Made by a program: the position numbers and the translations under genes
NCBI GenBank assembly: GCA_036501845.1
Contig: DASXZO010000085.1
Coordinates: 1 to 32,180 of the forward strand
DNA length: 32,180 nt
Origin: JBBREP01 sp036501845
GTDB lineage: Bacteria; Actinomycetota; Acidimicrobiia; IMCC26256; PALSA-610
Reading direction: 5' to 3'
Notes under the pieces: model-generated
What the model saw: the letters and a program-made list of their open reading frames with translations, nothing else
The model's database searches: none
Told to the model about the DNA's origin: nothing
Shown here: piece after piece, positions 24,308 through 31,671 of the stretch
Numbering within the stretch: position 1 is the first letter of the stretch
Layout: each line of letters starts with the position of its first letter

Positions 24308-24330
24308 GTCGACGGTACCCAGCCGTCGAC
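24308..24330. terminator. Hairpin GTCGACGG-N7-CCGTCGAC downstream of the topoisomerase B gene
   Basis: A perfect 8-bp stem with a 7-nt loop lies 72 nt beyond the ParE/GyrB stop. No T-run follows on the minus strand. It may be a terminator of that gene or an operator for the transporter. Confidence 0.4.
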
Positions 24331-24402
24331 GCGAGGCAACGTGACATTCGGCTGCGACATTCCCGAGAACGAACGGACCGCCGGCGCGTGGCTGGCGTGA
24401 CG

Positions 24403-26361
24403 TCAGATGTCGAGGAAGCGCACGTCCTTGGCGTTGTGCTGGATCCACTGGCGGCGATGCTCCACATCGTCACCCATCAGCTTGGCGAGGATGTCGTCGC
24501 ACACCGAGGCCTGGTCGACATCGATCTGCACGAGCGTGCGGGTTACAGGATCCATGCACGTCTCGCGCAACTCGGGATAGTCCATCTCGCCGAGGCCCTT
24601 GAAGCGGGCGAACACGAGGTTGCGATTGGGCTGCTCATCGAGGAGCCGCGCACGCGCGGCGTCGTCGGCGATGTAGCTCTTCTTGCCCGAGATCTCCACC
24701 GAGTACAGCGGCGGCTGGGCCACGTAGAGACGCTTCGCTTCCACGAGCGGGAACATCTGGCGGAAGAAGAAAGTGATGAGCAGCGTGCGGATGTGACCGC
24801 CGTCGACGTCGGCATCGCTGAGGATCACGACGCGCTCGTAGCGCACCTTGTCGAGGTCGAAATCATTGCCGATGCCGCCGCCGATCGCGGCCACGAGCGC
24901 CTGGATCTCGGCGTTGGCCAGGATCTTGTCGAGGCTGGCGCGCTCGACGTTCAGCACCTTGCCGCGCAATGGGAGGATCGCCTGGTTGCGCGGATCGCGC
25001 GCGTCGCGCGCCGACCCGCCGGCCGAGTTGCCCTCCACGATGAACAACTCGGTGCCGTCGGCGGTGCGCTGCGAGCAGTCGGCGAGCTTGTCGGGCATGC
25101 CGACGCCTTCGAGCGCGCTCTTGCGGCGCGTCAACTCGCGCGCGGCCTTCGCGGCCGTGCGCGCCTTCGCCGCCGTGCTGGCCTTGCCGACGATCGCCTT
25201 CGCCGCGGTGGGATGCTCTTCGAGCCAGCGCCCGAAGCGCTCGTTCGTGAGGCGCTCGACCATCGAACGGATCTCGGTGTTGCCGAGCTTCGATTTGGTC
25301 TGGCCTTCGAACTGCGGCTCGGCGAGGCGCACCGACACGATCGCGGTGAGGCCCTCACGCACGTCGTCGCCCTGCAGCGATGCGTCCTTGTTCTTGGCGA
25401 GCCCGCGGTCCTTGGCGTACTTGTTGATGGCGTTGGTGAGCGCGCGCTTGAGACCTTCGGCGTGCATGCCGCCTTCGGTGGTGGAGATGCCGTTGGCGAA
25501 GGTGTGCATCCCCTCGTTGAAGCCGGTGTTCCATTGCCACGCGACCTCCACCTCGCCCTCGGGCTCGGCCGCGCTGAAGTAGCCGACGTCTTTGAACAAC
25601 GGCTCCTTGCTGGTGTTGAGGTGCGCCACGAAGTCGGAGATACCGCCGTCGAAACAGAAAGTCTGCTGATCGCGGTGCCCCGGCCGCTCGTCGGTGAACA
25701 CGATCGTGAGGCCACGGTTCAAGAACGCCATCACCTGCAAGCGCTCGAGCACCGTGGCCGCGCGGAACTCGGTCTCCTCGAACACGGTGGGGTCGGGCCA
25801 GAACGTGACCGTGGTGCCGTTGCCGGCGCGGCCCGCCTTGCCGGTGAGCTTCAACTTGCCCTGCGGCACGCCCGGGCGCACGTTGCGACCGTCGCGTACC
25901 GCGGCATAGCTCTGTCGGTACACGTTGCCCTCGCGGCGTACCTCGAGATCGAGCCTCGTGGACAGCGCGTTCACCACGCTGACGCCCACTCCGTGCAGGC
26001 CGCCGCTCACCTTGTAGCCACCGCCGCCGAACTTGCCGCCGGCGTGCAACGTGGTGAGCACGATCTCGGCCGCCGACTTGCCCTTGTACTGCGGGTGCTC
26101 GTCGACCGGGATGCCGCGGCCGTTGTCGTTGACCCGGCAGCCGCCATCGGCGAGCAACGCCACTTCGACCCGCGTGGCGTAGCCGGCCATGGCCTCGTCG
26201 ACCCCGTTGTCGACCACCTCCCACACCAGGTGGTGCAGGCCCAGCGTGCCGGTGGACCCGATGTACATGCCGGGCCGCTTGCGGACGGGGTCGAGCCCCT
26301 CGAGCACCTGGATCTGCTCGGCGTTGTAGCCGCTCGACGAGCGGTTCCTGGCGGTCGGCAC
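24403..26361 (-). CDS. parE: Type IIA DNA topoisomerase subunit B (ParE/GyrB family)
   Basis: A 652-residue ATPase subunit. Order: GHKL ATPase motifs (VVDNGVDEAMAG, NDNGRGIPVD, GGLHGVGVSVVNA), transducer domain, then TOPRIM with ELFIVEGNSAGG and the metal-binding DADVDGGHI, ending in QWIQHNAKDVRFLDI. It pairs with the A subunit at 10278-12719. In TOPRIM the residue after the catalytic Glu-Gly is Asn instead of the usual Asp (EGDSAGG in E. coli GyrB, Asp426), and Arg replaces the Lys447 equivalent (LPLRGK). In E. coli GyrB, Asp426Asn is a known quinolone-resistance change. The start is GTG 26361 with a -10 box 7 nt upstream. Topoisomerase IV versus gyrase cannot be decided from this subunit alone. 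Confidence 0.92.
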   Translation of the reverse strand: MPTARNRSSSGYNAEQIQVLEGLDPVRKRPGMYIGSTGTLGLHHLVWEVVDNGVDEAMAGYATRVEVALLADGGCRVNDNGRGIPVDEHPQYKGKSAAEIVLTTLHAGGKFGGGGYKVSGGLHGVGVSVVNALSTRLDLEVRREGNVYRQSYAAVRDGRNVRPGVPQGKLKLTGKAGRAGNGTTVTFWPDPTVFEETEFRAATVLERLQVMAFLNRGLTIVFTDERPGHRDQQTFCFDGGISDFVAHLNTSKEPLFKDVGYFSAAEPEGEVEVAWQWNTGFNEGMHTFANGISTTEGGMHAEGLKRALTNAINKYAKDRGLAKNKDASLQGDDVREGLTAIVSVRLAEPQFEGQTKSKLGNTEIRSMVERLTNERFGRWLEEHPTAAKAIVGKASTAAKARTAAKAARELTRRKSALEGVGMPDKLADCSQRTADGTELFIVEGNSAGGSARDARDPRNQAILPLRGKVLNVERASLDKILANAEIQALVAAIGGGIGNDFDLDKVRYERVVILSDADVDGGHIRTLLITFFFRQMFPLVEAKRLYVAQPPLYSVEISGKKSYIADDAARARLLDEQPNRNLVFARFKGLGEMDYPELRETCMDPVTRTLVQIDVDQASVCDDILAKLMGDDVEHRRQWIQHNAKDVRFLDI

Positions 26362-26368
26362 GGCGCCG

Positions 26369-26374
26369 AGATTA
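26369..26374 (-). promoter_or_regulatory. -10 box TAATCT of the topoisomerase B gene
   Basis: Minus-strand TAATCT followed by 7 nt and the GTG at 26361. No ribosome-binding site is present, so a leaderless transcript is probable; the gene therefore has its own promoter although MaoC lies 49 nt upstream on the same strand. Confidence 0.55.
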
Positions 26375-26410
26375 CGAGAAGGGTGCGACAGCGCGAGGGA
26401 CGGTGAACAC

Positions 26411-26869
26411 TCAGGCCAGGTAGCGGCTGACCGTGTCGATCACCGCCGCGGGCTTGGCCTCGCCGTCGATCTCGACGGTGATCCGCACCACCGCCTGCAC
26501 GCCCCCGGCCACCTCGGTGACCTCCACGACCTCGCCCTGAGCGCGGATGCGCGCACCGACCTTCACCGGCGCGATGAAGCGCGCCTTGTTCACGCCGTAG
26601 TTGATGCCCATCGAGATGTTGCTCACGTGCACGAGTTGCGCGAGAAACGACGCGCACAGGCTCATGGTGAGGAAGCCATGCGCGATCGTGCCACCGAACG
26701 GCCCCGACTTGGCGCGCGCCTCGTCGACATGGATCCACTGATTGTCGTCGGTGGCGTCGGCGAAACGGTTCACGCGGTCCTGGGTGATCTTGACCCAGTC
26801 GGTGGGGCCGAGCGTGCTGCCGACCGCATCGATCAACGCCTTGGGACCGTCGAAGCTCGTCACCGCCAT
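26411..26869 (-). CDS. MaoC-like hot-dog dehydratase (enoyl-CoA hydratase 2 type)
   Basis: A 152-residue single hot-dog protein. The (R)-hydratase motif is present: DATDDNQWIHVDEARA followed by GTIAHGFLTMSL, giving the catalytic Asp/His pair. It should hydrate 2-enoyl-CoAs to (R)-3-hydroxyacyl-CoAs in the cytoplasm. I chose ATG 26869 over ATG 26881 because TATGTT lies exactly 7 nt upstream, as in the other leaderless genes here. It is divergent from a 3-hydroxyacyl-CoA dehydrogenase-like SDR, sharing one palindromic promoter, which suggests that the two act in the same fatty-acyl or sterol pathway. Confidence 0.9.
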   Translation of the reverse strand: MAVTSFDGPKALIDAVGSTLGPTDWVKITQDRVNRFADATDDNQWIHVDEARAKSGPFGGTIAHGFLTMSLCASFLAQLVHVSNISMGINYGVNKARFIAPVKVGARIRAQGEVVEVTEVAGGVQAVVRITVEIDGEAKPAAVIDTVSRYLA

Positions 26870-26876
26870 GTGAAGC

Positions 26877-26899
26877 AACATAGTTGCGCCAACTACGTT
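26877..26899. promoter_or_regulatory. Palindromic divergent promoter of the MaoC and SDR genes
   Basis: Arms AACATAGTTG and CAACTACGTT flank CGC, differing from perfect symmetry at one position; the inner core TAGTTG-CGC-CAACTA (26881-26895) is perfect. The minus-strand -10 box TATGTT (26877-26882) and the plus-strand -10 box TACGTT (26894-26899) are the two ends of the palindrome, each 7 nt from its start codon. A dimeric repressor bound here would block both promoters. Confidence 0.65.
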
Positions 26900-26906
26900 G
26901 CCAGAC

Positions 26907-27680
26907 ATGCAGATCGAGGGTGCGGTGGCGTTGGTGACGGGCGGAGCTTCAGGGCTCGGCGAAGCGACGGTGCGACGTTTGCACGCACGCGGCGCGTCGA
27001 CGGTGATCGTCGACAAGAACGCCGAACGAGGCACCGCGCTCGCCAAGGAGCTCGGCAACAAGGCGCTGTTCTGCGAGACCGACGTGACGTCGGCCGAGTC
27101 GGCGCACGCCGCGGTCAACGCCGCCACGGAACTCGGAGCACTGCGCATCGCGGTGAACTGCGCGGGGAGCGGCATGGCCGGTCGCACGATCGGTCGCGAC
27201 GGCACACCTCACGACCTCAGCGTGTTCGAGTGGGTGATCAAGCTGAATCTGATCGGTACGTTCAACGTTGCCAGCACCGCGGCGTCAGCCATGAGCAAGA
27301 ACGAGCCGAACGAAGGTGGCGAGCGCGGCGTGATCGTGAACACCGCGTCGATCGCCGCGTTCGACGGCCAGATCGGTCAGGTCGCGTATTCGGCGAGCAA
27401 GGGCGGCGTGGTGGGCATGACGTTGCCGATGGCCCGCGACCTCGGCGTGGTGGGCATCCGCGTGATGACGATCGCACCCGGGAGCTTCGAGACGCCGATC
27501 TTCGGGAGCGGGGCCGGCGCCGACGCGATGAAGTCGGGGCTCACCGCGCTCGTGCCGTTCCCCACGCGCATGGGCGACCCCGACGAGTACGCGCAGCTCG
27601 CGCAGCACATCGTCGAGAACGCCTATTTGAACGGCGAGGTCATCCGCATCGACGGCGCGGTGCGCTTCCCGCCGAAGTAG
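26907..27680 (+). CDS. SDR, 3-hydroxyacyl-CoA dehydrogenase type II-like
   Basis: A 257-residue classical SDR resembling the HSD17B10/type-2 3-hydroxyacyl-CoA dehydrogenase group: NAD-binding TGGASGLG at residues 11-18, NCAGSGMAGRTIG, catalytic YSASK, and the long MTIAPGSFETPIF segment characteristic of that group. It should oxidise a (short or branched) 3-hydroxyacyl-CoA. ATG 26907 is preferred over TTG 26898 because the -10 box TACGTT lies 7 nt before it. It is divergent from the MaoC hydratase and the two are probably co-regulated by the palindrome between them. A hairpin follows immediately at the stop codon. Confidence 0.92.
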   Translation: MQIEGAVALVTGGASGLGEATVRRLHARGASTVIVDKNAERGTALAKELGNKALFCETDVTSAESAHAAVNAATELGALRIAVNCAGSGMAGRTIGRDGTPHDLSVFEWVIKLNLIGTFNVASTAASAMSKNEPNEGGERGVIVNTASIAAFDGQIGQVAYSASKGGVVGMTLPMARDLGVVGIRVMTIAPGSFETPIFGSGAGADAMKSGLTALVPFPTRMGDPDEYAQLAQHIVENAYLNGEVIRIDGAVRFPPK

Positions 27681-27697
27681 CCCGCACCTTCGCGGGC
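27680..27697 (+). terminator. Hairpin GCCCGC-N6-GCGGGC after the SDR gene
   Basis: A perfect 6-bp GC stem begins at the last base of the stop codon and is followed by GCTTCGG. No U-tract; a weak terminator at best. Confidence 0.35.
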
Positions 27698-27763
27698 GCT
27701 TCGGCGCGGCAGTCCTTACCCAGTAGCTGGTGAGCACGCTGGCAGCGAACGGCGGGACCGTTG

Positions 27764-28948
27764 CTACACGGGCTGCACGAGCGCCATGCCGTTGTCGCGC
27801 ATGATCCTGTGGATCTCGCCGTCGTCGAAACCAGGAAGGTCGTGCACGAACGAACACGGATCGGCAAGACCCTCGGCGTGCGGGTAGTCCGAGCCGAACA
27901 GCATCCGGTCGGAGCCGTGCAGATCGCGGAGCATCGGGAGGTCGTCCTCGTAATAGGGCGAGATCCACACGTGCTCGCGCAACTGCTCCGACGGGTCGGC
28001 CTCGAACGCCGTCGGCCGCTGCGCATACGCCTTCTTGAAGTAGGCGTACAGGTCGGCCACCCACGACGACCCGGCTTCGATCGTGGCGACGCGCAGCCGC
28101 GGGTTGCGCGTGAACACACCACCGCACACCAGCGCGCCGATCGTGTCGTGGATCGGGCGATGACCGGTGAGCAGGCCCGTGAGCGGGTTGTAGCGGAACG
28201 CCTCCATCTCGCCGCCCACGCCGTAGTCGGCCGCGTAGCGGTTGTAGCCCGCGTCACCCGAGTGATACGCGACGGTGACGCCTGCTTCGGCCGCGCGTGC
28301 CCAGAAACCGTCGTACACCGCGTCGGCCGGCGAACGCGAGAAGGTGGGGCCGCGCACCGGACCGGGTCGCATCACCACGACCTTGGCGCCGTGCGCGAGC
28401 GCCCAATCCAATTCCTGTTCGGCCTGTGCGGGATCGGCCAGCGTGAGATACGGCGCGGCGTAGAGCCGGCGCTCGTAGTCGAACGTCCAGTCGTCGTGCA
28501 TCCACTCGTTGAACGCGTGGAACGCCACGTGCGCGGCGTCGGGATCGTGCACCAGCGCCTCCTCCATACCGACGCCGAGCGTCGGGAACAGGAAGGCCGA
28601 CTCGATGTGCTGCTCGTCGAGTTGCGGCACCCGTGCCGCGGGATCGCGATAGCCGGGATGGATCGGTTCGAGCTCGCCGAACGCGGCGCGGATGTCGTCG
28701 CCCGCGCTCTTGCCTCGGAAGTACTCGTCGAGCGCACCGGGCCGCGCCACCGGGTCGAACAACGGGTTCGGGATGAAACGATTCACCTTGCCGGCCACGA
28801 GCAAGCGTCGCTTGCCGTTGATCTCGGCCCACTGCATCGTCCGCCGCTCCCAGCCCTTGGGGATGTGGCGGGTGAACGCGTCGGGCGCCTCGTAGTAATG
28901 GTGATCGGCGTCGAACGCCTGGAACCCGAGATCGGTGTATCTGAGCAT
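27764..28948 (-). CDS. Amidohydrolase family protein (ACMSD/LigW-like TIM barrel)
   Basis: A 394-residue metal-dependent hydrolase/decarboxylase of the amidohydrolase-2 type. The N-terminal metal site reads DADHHYYE, a His in AYHSGDAG lies mid-barrel, and the C-terminal active-site Asp lies in FGSDYPHAEG. The usual HxH of the first strand is altered to HHY, as in many actinobacterial members of the group. It may act on a ring-cleavage product or other carboxylate; substrate unknown. The ATG at 28948 is the last codon of repeat copy B, which supplies AAGAGGTAGGAG as ribosome-binding site. It is divergent from the SDR at 29089. Confidence 0.88.
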   Translation of the reverse strand: MLRYTDLGFQAFDADHHYYEAPDAFTRHIPKGWERRTMQWAEINGKRRLLVAGKVNRFIPNPLFDPVARPGALDEYFRGKSAGDDIRAAFGELEPIHPGYRDPAARVPQLDEQHIESAFLFPTLGVGMEEALVHDPDAAHVAFHAFNEWMHDDWTFDYERRLYAAPYLTLADPAQAEQELDWALAHGAKVVVMRPGPVRGPTFSRSPADAVYDGFWARAAEAGVTVAYHSGDAGYNRYAADYGVGGEMEAFRYNPLTGLLTGHRPIHDTIGALVCGGVFTRNPRLRVATIEAGSSWVADLYAYFKKAYAQRPTAFEADPSEQLREHVWISPYYEDDLPMLRDLHGSDRMLFGSDYPHAEGLADPCSFVHDLPGFDDGEIHRIMRDNGMALVQPV

Positions 28949-29039
28949 CTCCTACCTCTTGTTCGCTTCGCTCACGGGCCGGTTGGCCTTCCCTCGCTCC
29001 GGTTTCGCTGCCGCAGATCGCAGCCTCGCGGTCGCTCGG
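28946..29039 (-). repeat. 94-bp repeat, copy B: leader, RBS and start codon of the amidohydrolase gene
   Basis: Reverse-strand partner of 3290-3383 (81 of 94 positions identical, no gaps). It ends on the amidohydrolase ATG and carries the ribosome-binding site. Differences cluster in the promoter-distal half; the 52 nt next to the start codon differ at only three positions. Confidence 0.85.
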
Positions 29040-29074
29040 CTGGTCTCGCCTCTCATCCGCCGCGGCACGCAGGA

Positions 29075-29080
29075 TACGTT
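29075..29080 (+). promoter_or_regulatory. -10 box TACGTT of the SDR at 29089
   Basis: TACGTT ends 8 nt before ATG 29089, without a ribosome-binding site. The same hexamer drives the SDR at 26907. Confidence 0.5.
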
Positions 29081-29088
29081 CCAGGCCC

Positions 29089-29877
29089 ATGGTGATGGAA
29101 CGGTTCAAGCTGGACGGCAAGGTCGCGATCGTCACGGGTGCGGGCCGGGGAATCGGCGCCGCGAGCGCGCTGGCCCTCGCCGAGGCGGGCGCCGACGTGG
29201 TGCTCGCGTCGCGCACGAAGGAGCAACTCGACACCGTGGCCGAGCAGGTTCGCGCGCACGGGCGGCGCGCCGTGGTGGCGCCCACCGACGTGAACGAGAA
29301 CGAAGCCGTCGAAGCACTGGTGGCCACTGCAGTCGGTGAGCTCGGTGGCCTCGACATCGTGGTGAACAACGCCGGCGGCACCGCGCCCCGGCCGTTCCTC
29401 GCGACCAGCGCGGGCTACGTGGAGCGTTCGTTCCACTTCAACGTGACCACGGCGTTCGTGCTCACGAAGGCCGCGGTGCCGGCGATGCTCGAGCGCGGCG
29501 GCGGGAGCGTGGTGAACATCTCGTCGGCCATCGGCCGGCTGCGCGACCGCGGTTTCATCGCGTACGGCACCGCCAAGGCCGCGTTGAGTCACATGACGCG
29601 ACTGATGGCCGCCGACCTCGCGCCCAAGGTTCGCGTCAACGGCATCGCAGTCGGCTCGGTGGCGACGAGCGCGTTGGAAACCGTGCTCACCGACGACGCG
29701 ATCCGCACCGAGATGGTCACCAAGACACCGTTGCAACGCCTGGGCGAGCCCGACGACATCGCGCTCGGCGTGCTCTACCTCGCGTCGCCTGCAGCAAGCT
29801 TCGTCACCGGCAAGATCTTCGAGATCGACGGCGGCCTCGAGGAGGCGAACCTCGCGCTCAACCTCCCGGACGTCTGA
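29089..29877 (+). CDS. SDR family oxidoreductase (7-alpha-hydroxysteroid dehydrogenase-like)
   Basis: A 262-residue classical SDR: cofactor site TGAGRGIG, NNAGG after strand 4, catalytic Ser in NISSAIG and Tyr/Lys in YGTAK, C-terminal FVTGKIFEIDGG. The overall sequence is of the type annotated as 3-oxoacyl-ACP reductase or 7-alpha-hydroxysteroid dehydrogenase, but SDR substrate cannot be read from sequence. The start at ATG 29089 (a second ATG lies two codons on) follows a -10 box at 8-nt spacing. It precedes the haloalkane dehalogenase gene with 51 nt between, so the dehalogenase appears to have its own promoter. Confidence 0.9.
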   Translation: MVMERFKLDGKVAIVTGAGRGIGAASALALAEAGADVVLASRTKEQLDTVAEQVRAHGRRAVVAPTDVNENEAVEALVATAVGELGGLDIVVNNAGGTAPRPFLATSAGYVERSFHFNVTTAFVLTKAAVPAMLERGGGSVVNISSAIGRLRDRGFIAYGTAKAALSHMTRLMAADLAPKVRVNGIAVGSVATSALETVLTDDAIRTEMVTKTPLQRLGEPDDIALGVLYLASPAASFVTGKIFEIDGGLEEANLALNLPDV

Positions 29878-29884
29878 CCCAGAG

Positions 29885-29901
29885 CGTCCCGGGACGGTCC
29901 C
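29885..29901. promoter_or_regulatory. Overlapping palindromes before the dehalogenase gene
   Basis: CGTCCCGGGACG (29885-29896) and GGGACGGTCCC (29891-29901) overlap. They begin 7 nt after the SDR stop and cover the -35 zone of the TAGAGT promoter, so this could be an operator or the SDR terminator stem. Confidence 0.35.
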
Positions 29902-29915
29902 GCGAGTCGCGTCAA

Positions 29916-29921
29916 TAGAGT
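29916..29921 (+). promoter_or_regulatory. -10 box TAGAGT of the dehalogenase gene
   Basis: TAGAGT lies 7 nt before ATG 29929, with no ribosome-binding site; probable leaderless start. It also argues against the in-frame GTG at 29920, which would fall inside the box. Confidence 0.5.
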
Positions 29922-29928
29922 GAGCGCG

Positions 29929-30858
29929 ATGGAGATCCTGCGCACACCGGATGAACAGTTCGTCGACCTCCCGGGGTTCGACTTCGCGCCGAGCTACGTG
30001 GAGATTCCCGACGGCGACGGTGGGCAGCTACGCGTCCACTACATCGACTTCGGGCCCACCGAGCGGGCCGACCAGGGGCGCGGTCGCACCGTGCTGCTCA
30101 TGCACGGTGAACCGTCATGGTCGTACCTCTACCGGCACATGATCCCGGTGCTCGCGAGCGCGGGTTACCGCTGCATCGCGCCCGATCTCGTGGGCTTCGG
30201 CCGCTCCGACAAGCCGACGCAGCGCACCGACTACACGTACCAGCGCCACGTCGACTGGATGCGTGCCGCGCTCTTCGATGCGCTCGATCTCACGCACGTC
30301 GTGCTGATGTGCCAGGACTGGGGTGGGCTGATCGGTCTCCGTCTCCTCGCCGAGCACCCCGAGCGCTTCGACGCGGCCGTCGCCGCCAACACGTTCCTGC
30401 CCACCGGCGATCGCGACCCTGGAGAAGCGTTCGAGAACTGGCGCTCGTTCTCGCAGCGGGTGGAAACGTTCCCGACCGGCTTCATCGTGAACAGCGGCTG
30501 CACCACCGAGCTCGACGAGAAGGTCGTCGCCGCCTACGACGCGCCATTCCCCGACGAGACCTACAAGGAGGGGGCGCGCCAGTTCCCCACACTCGTGCCG
30601 GCGCGGCCCGACGACCCCGCGTCGGAGCCGAACCGCGCGGCATGGGAACGGCTGCACAAGTTCGACAAGCCGTTCCTGTGCGCGTTCGGCGACTCGGATG
30701 CCATCACCGCCGGTTCCGACAAGTACCTCAAGGCCGAGATCCCGGGCGCCGCGGGCCAGCCGCACACCACGATCGCGGGCGGCGGACACTTCATCCAAGA
30801 GGACCGCGGCGTCGAGCTCGCCGAGGTGATCGTGTCGTGGCTGGCGAACACGCCTTGA
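29929..30858 (+). CDS. Haloalkane dehalogenase, HLD-I type (alpha/beta hydrolase)
   Basis: A 309-residue hydrolase that removes halide from haloalkanes, or a close relative. Nucleophile Asp130 and halide-binding Trp131 are in CQDWGG; Glu61 is in HGEPSW; a second candidate halide-binding Trp171 is in the cap segment ENWRSFSQ; the catalytic acid lies in FGDSDAIT (Asp255 or Asp257) and His287 in GGGHFIQ. These match subfamily HLD-I (DhlA/DhmA group). The start is ATG 29929 from promoter spacing. Its stop overlaps the start of the next crotonase (TTGA), so the two are co-transcribed and coupled. Many HLD-like proteins have unknown natural substrates; activity on halogenated compounds is a family inference. 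Confidence 0.88.
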   Translation: MEILRTPDEQFVDLPGFDFAPSYVEIPDGDGGQLRVHYIDFGPTERADQGRGRTVLLMHGEPSWSYLYRHMIPVLASAGYRCIAPDLVGFGRSDKPTQRTDYTYQRHVDWMRAALFDALDLTHVVLMCQDWGGLIGLRLLAEHPERFDAAVAANTFLPTGDRDPGEAFENWRSFSQRVETFPTGFIVNSGCTTELDEKVVAAYDAPFPDETYKEGARQFPTLVPARPDDPASEPNRAAWERLHKFDKPFLCAFGDSDAITAGSDKYLKAEIPGAAGQPHTTIAGGGHFIQEDRGVELAEVIVSWLANTP

Positions 30859-31634
30859 GCGATGCGCCGGCCACGTACGAGCGGGCGGATCACGTCGCGA
30901 CGATCACGTACAACCGGCCCGACCGGCTGAACGCGATCAACGGCGCGATGCGCGCCGCGCTGAACGAGGCGTGGCAGACGTTTCTCGCCGACGACCAAGC
31001 ATGGGTCGCGATCGTCACCGGCGCGGGACGCGCGTTCTGTGCGGGTGCCGACATGCGTGAAGGCGGCTCGATCGGCGAGTTCCCGGGAAGCTTCTTCGAG
31101 ATGCCCACGGTGAACAGCTTCGAGTCGGGGCTCGAAGTGTGGAAGCCGACGATCGCCGCGGTGGGTGGCTATTGCATCGGCTACGGCCTCACCGCCGTTG
31201 CCGCGTGCGACTTCGCGATCGCGGCCGACGATGCAGAGTTCGCGATGCCCGAGGTACGGCTCGGCTCACCCACGATCGTCGGCGCCATCCGGCTTCCGCG
31301 CCGCATCCCGAACTTCCAGCACGCGCTCGAGCTGCTGCTCACGGGCGAACGCATCGGCGCAGCACGCGCGCTCGAGATCGGCTTGGTGTCGCGCGTCGTG
31401 CCGCGCTCGGAACTCCTCGACACCGCGCGCGACCTGGCGGTGCGGCTCTGCGCCGGCGCGCCGCTCGCGGTGCGTGCGGTCAAGGAGATGGCGTACCGCG
31501 GCCAGGAGATGCACTGGACGGAGGCGGTGCGCTTCGGCGAAACATTGCGGCGCTACGTGGGCAGCACCGACGACGCGCGCGAAGGAATGCGGGCGGCGGC
31601 CGAAGGTCGGGCGCCCATGTGGACCGGCCACTGA
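30855..31634 (+). CDS. Crotonase family protein (enoyl-CoA hydratase/isomerase), first Glu missing
   Basis: A 259-residue crotonase-fold protein. At the first catalytic position (rat hydratase Glu144) the sequence is GYGLTAVAACD, so Glu is replaced by Thr; the second (Glu164) is kept in MPEVRLGSP. A single glutamate at the second position is the arrangement of delta3,delta2-enoyl-CoA isomerases, so isomerase or another crotonase reaction is more likely than hydration. The start is probably TTG 30855, overlapping the dehalogenase TGA as TTGA; an upstream GTG exists in frame, so the exact start is uncertain. It is followed 37 nt later by mutM. Confidence 0.87.
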   Translation: MSDAPATYERADHVATITYNRPDRLNAINGAMRAALNEAWQTFLADDQAWVAIVTGAGRAFCAGADMREGGSIGEFPGSFFEMPTVNSFESGLEVWKPTIAAVGGYCIGYGLTAVAACDFAIAADDAEFAMPEVRLGSPTIVGAIRLPRRIPNFQHALELLLTGERIGAARALEIGLVSRVVPRSELLDTARDLAVRLCAGAPLAVRAVKEMAYRGQEMHWTEAVRFGETLRRYVGSTDDAREGMRAAAEGRAPMWTGH

Positions 31635-31671
31635 CGGCGAACTGCCTGCCGCCGCGTCCGAGTACTGCCGC

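Noticed and set aside
24397..24404. TGACGTCA palindrome at the end of the topoisomerase B gene
   Set aside because: An 8-bp palindrome overlapping the stop codon, expected by chance in a window of this size.
24130..26406. A 758-codon open frame antisense to the topoisomerase B gene
   Set aside because: Mirror of the ParE/GyrB codons; rich in Arg, Val, Leu and Glu with no known domain or RBS.
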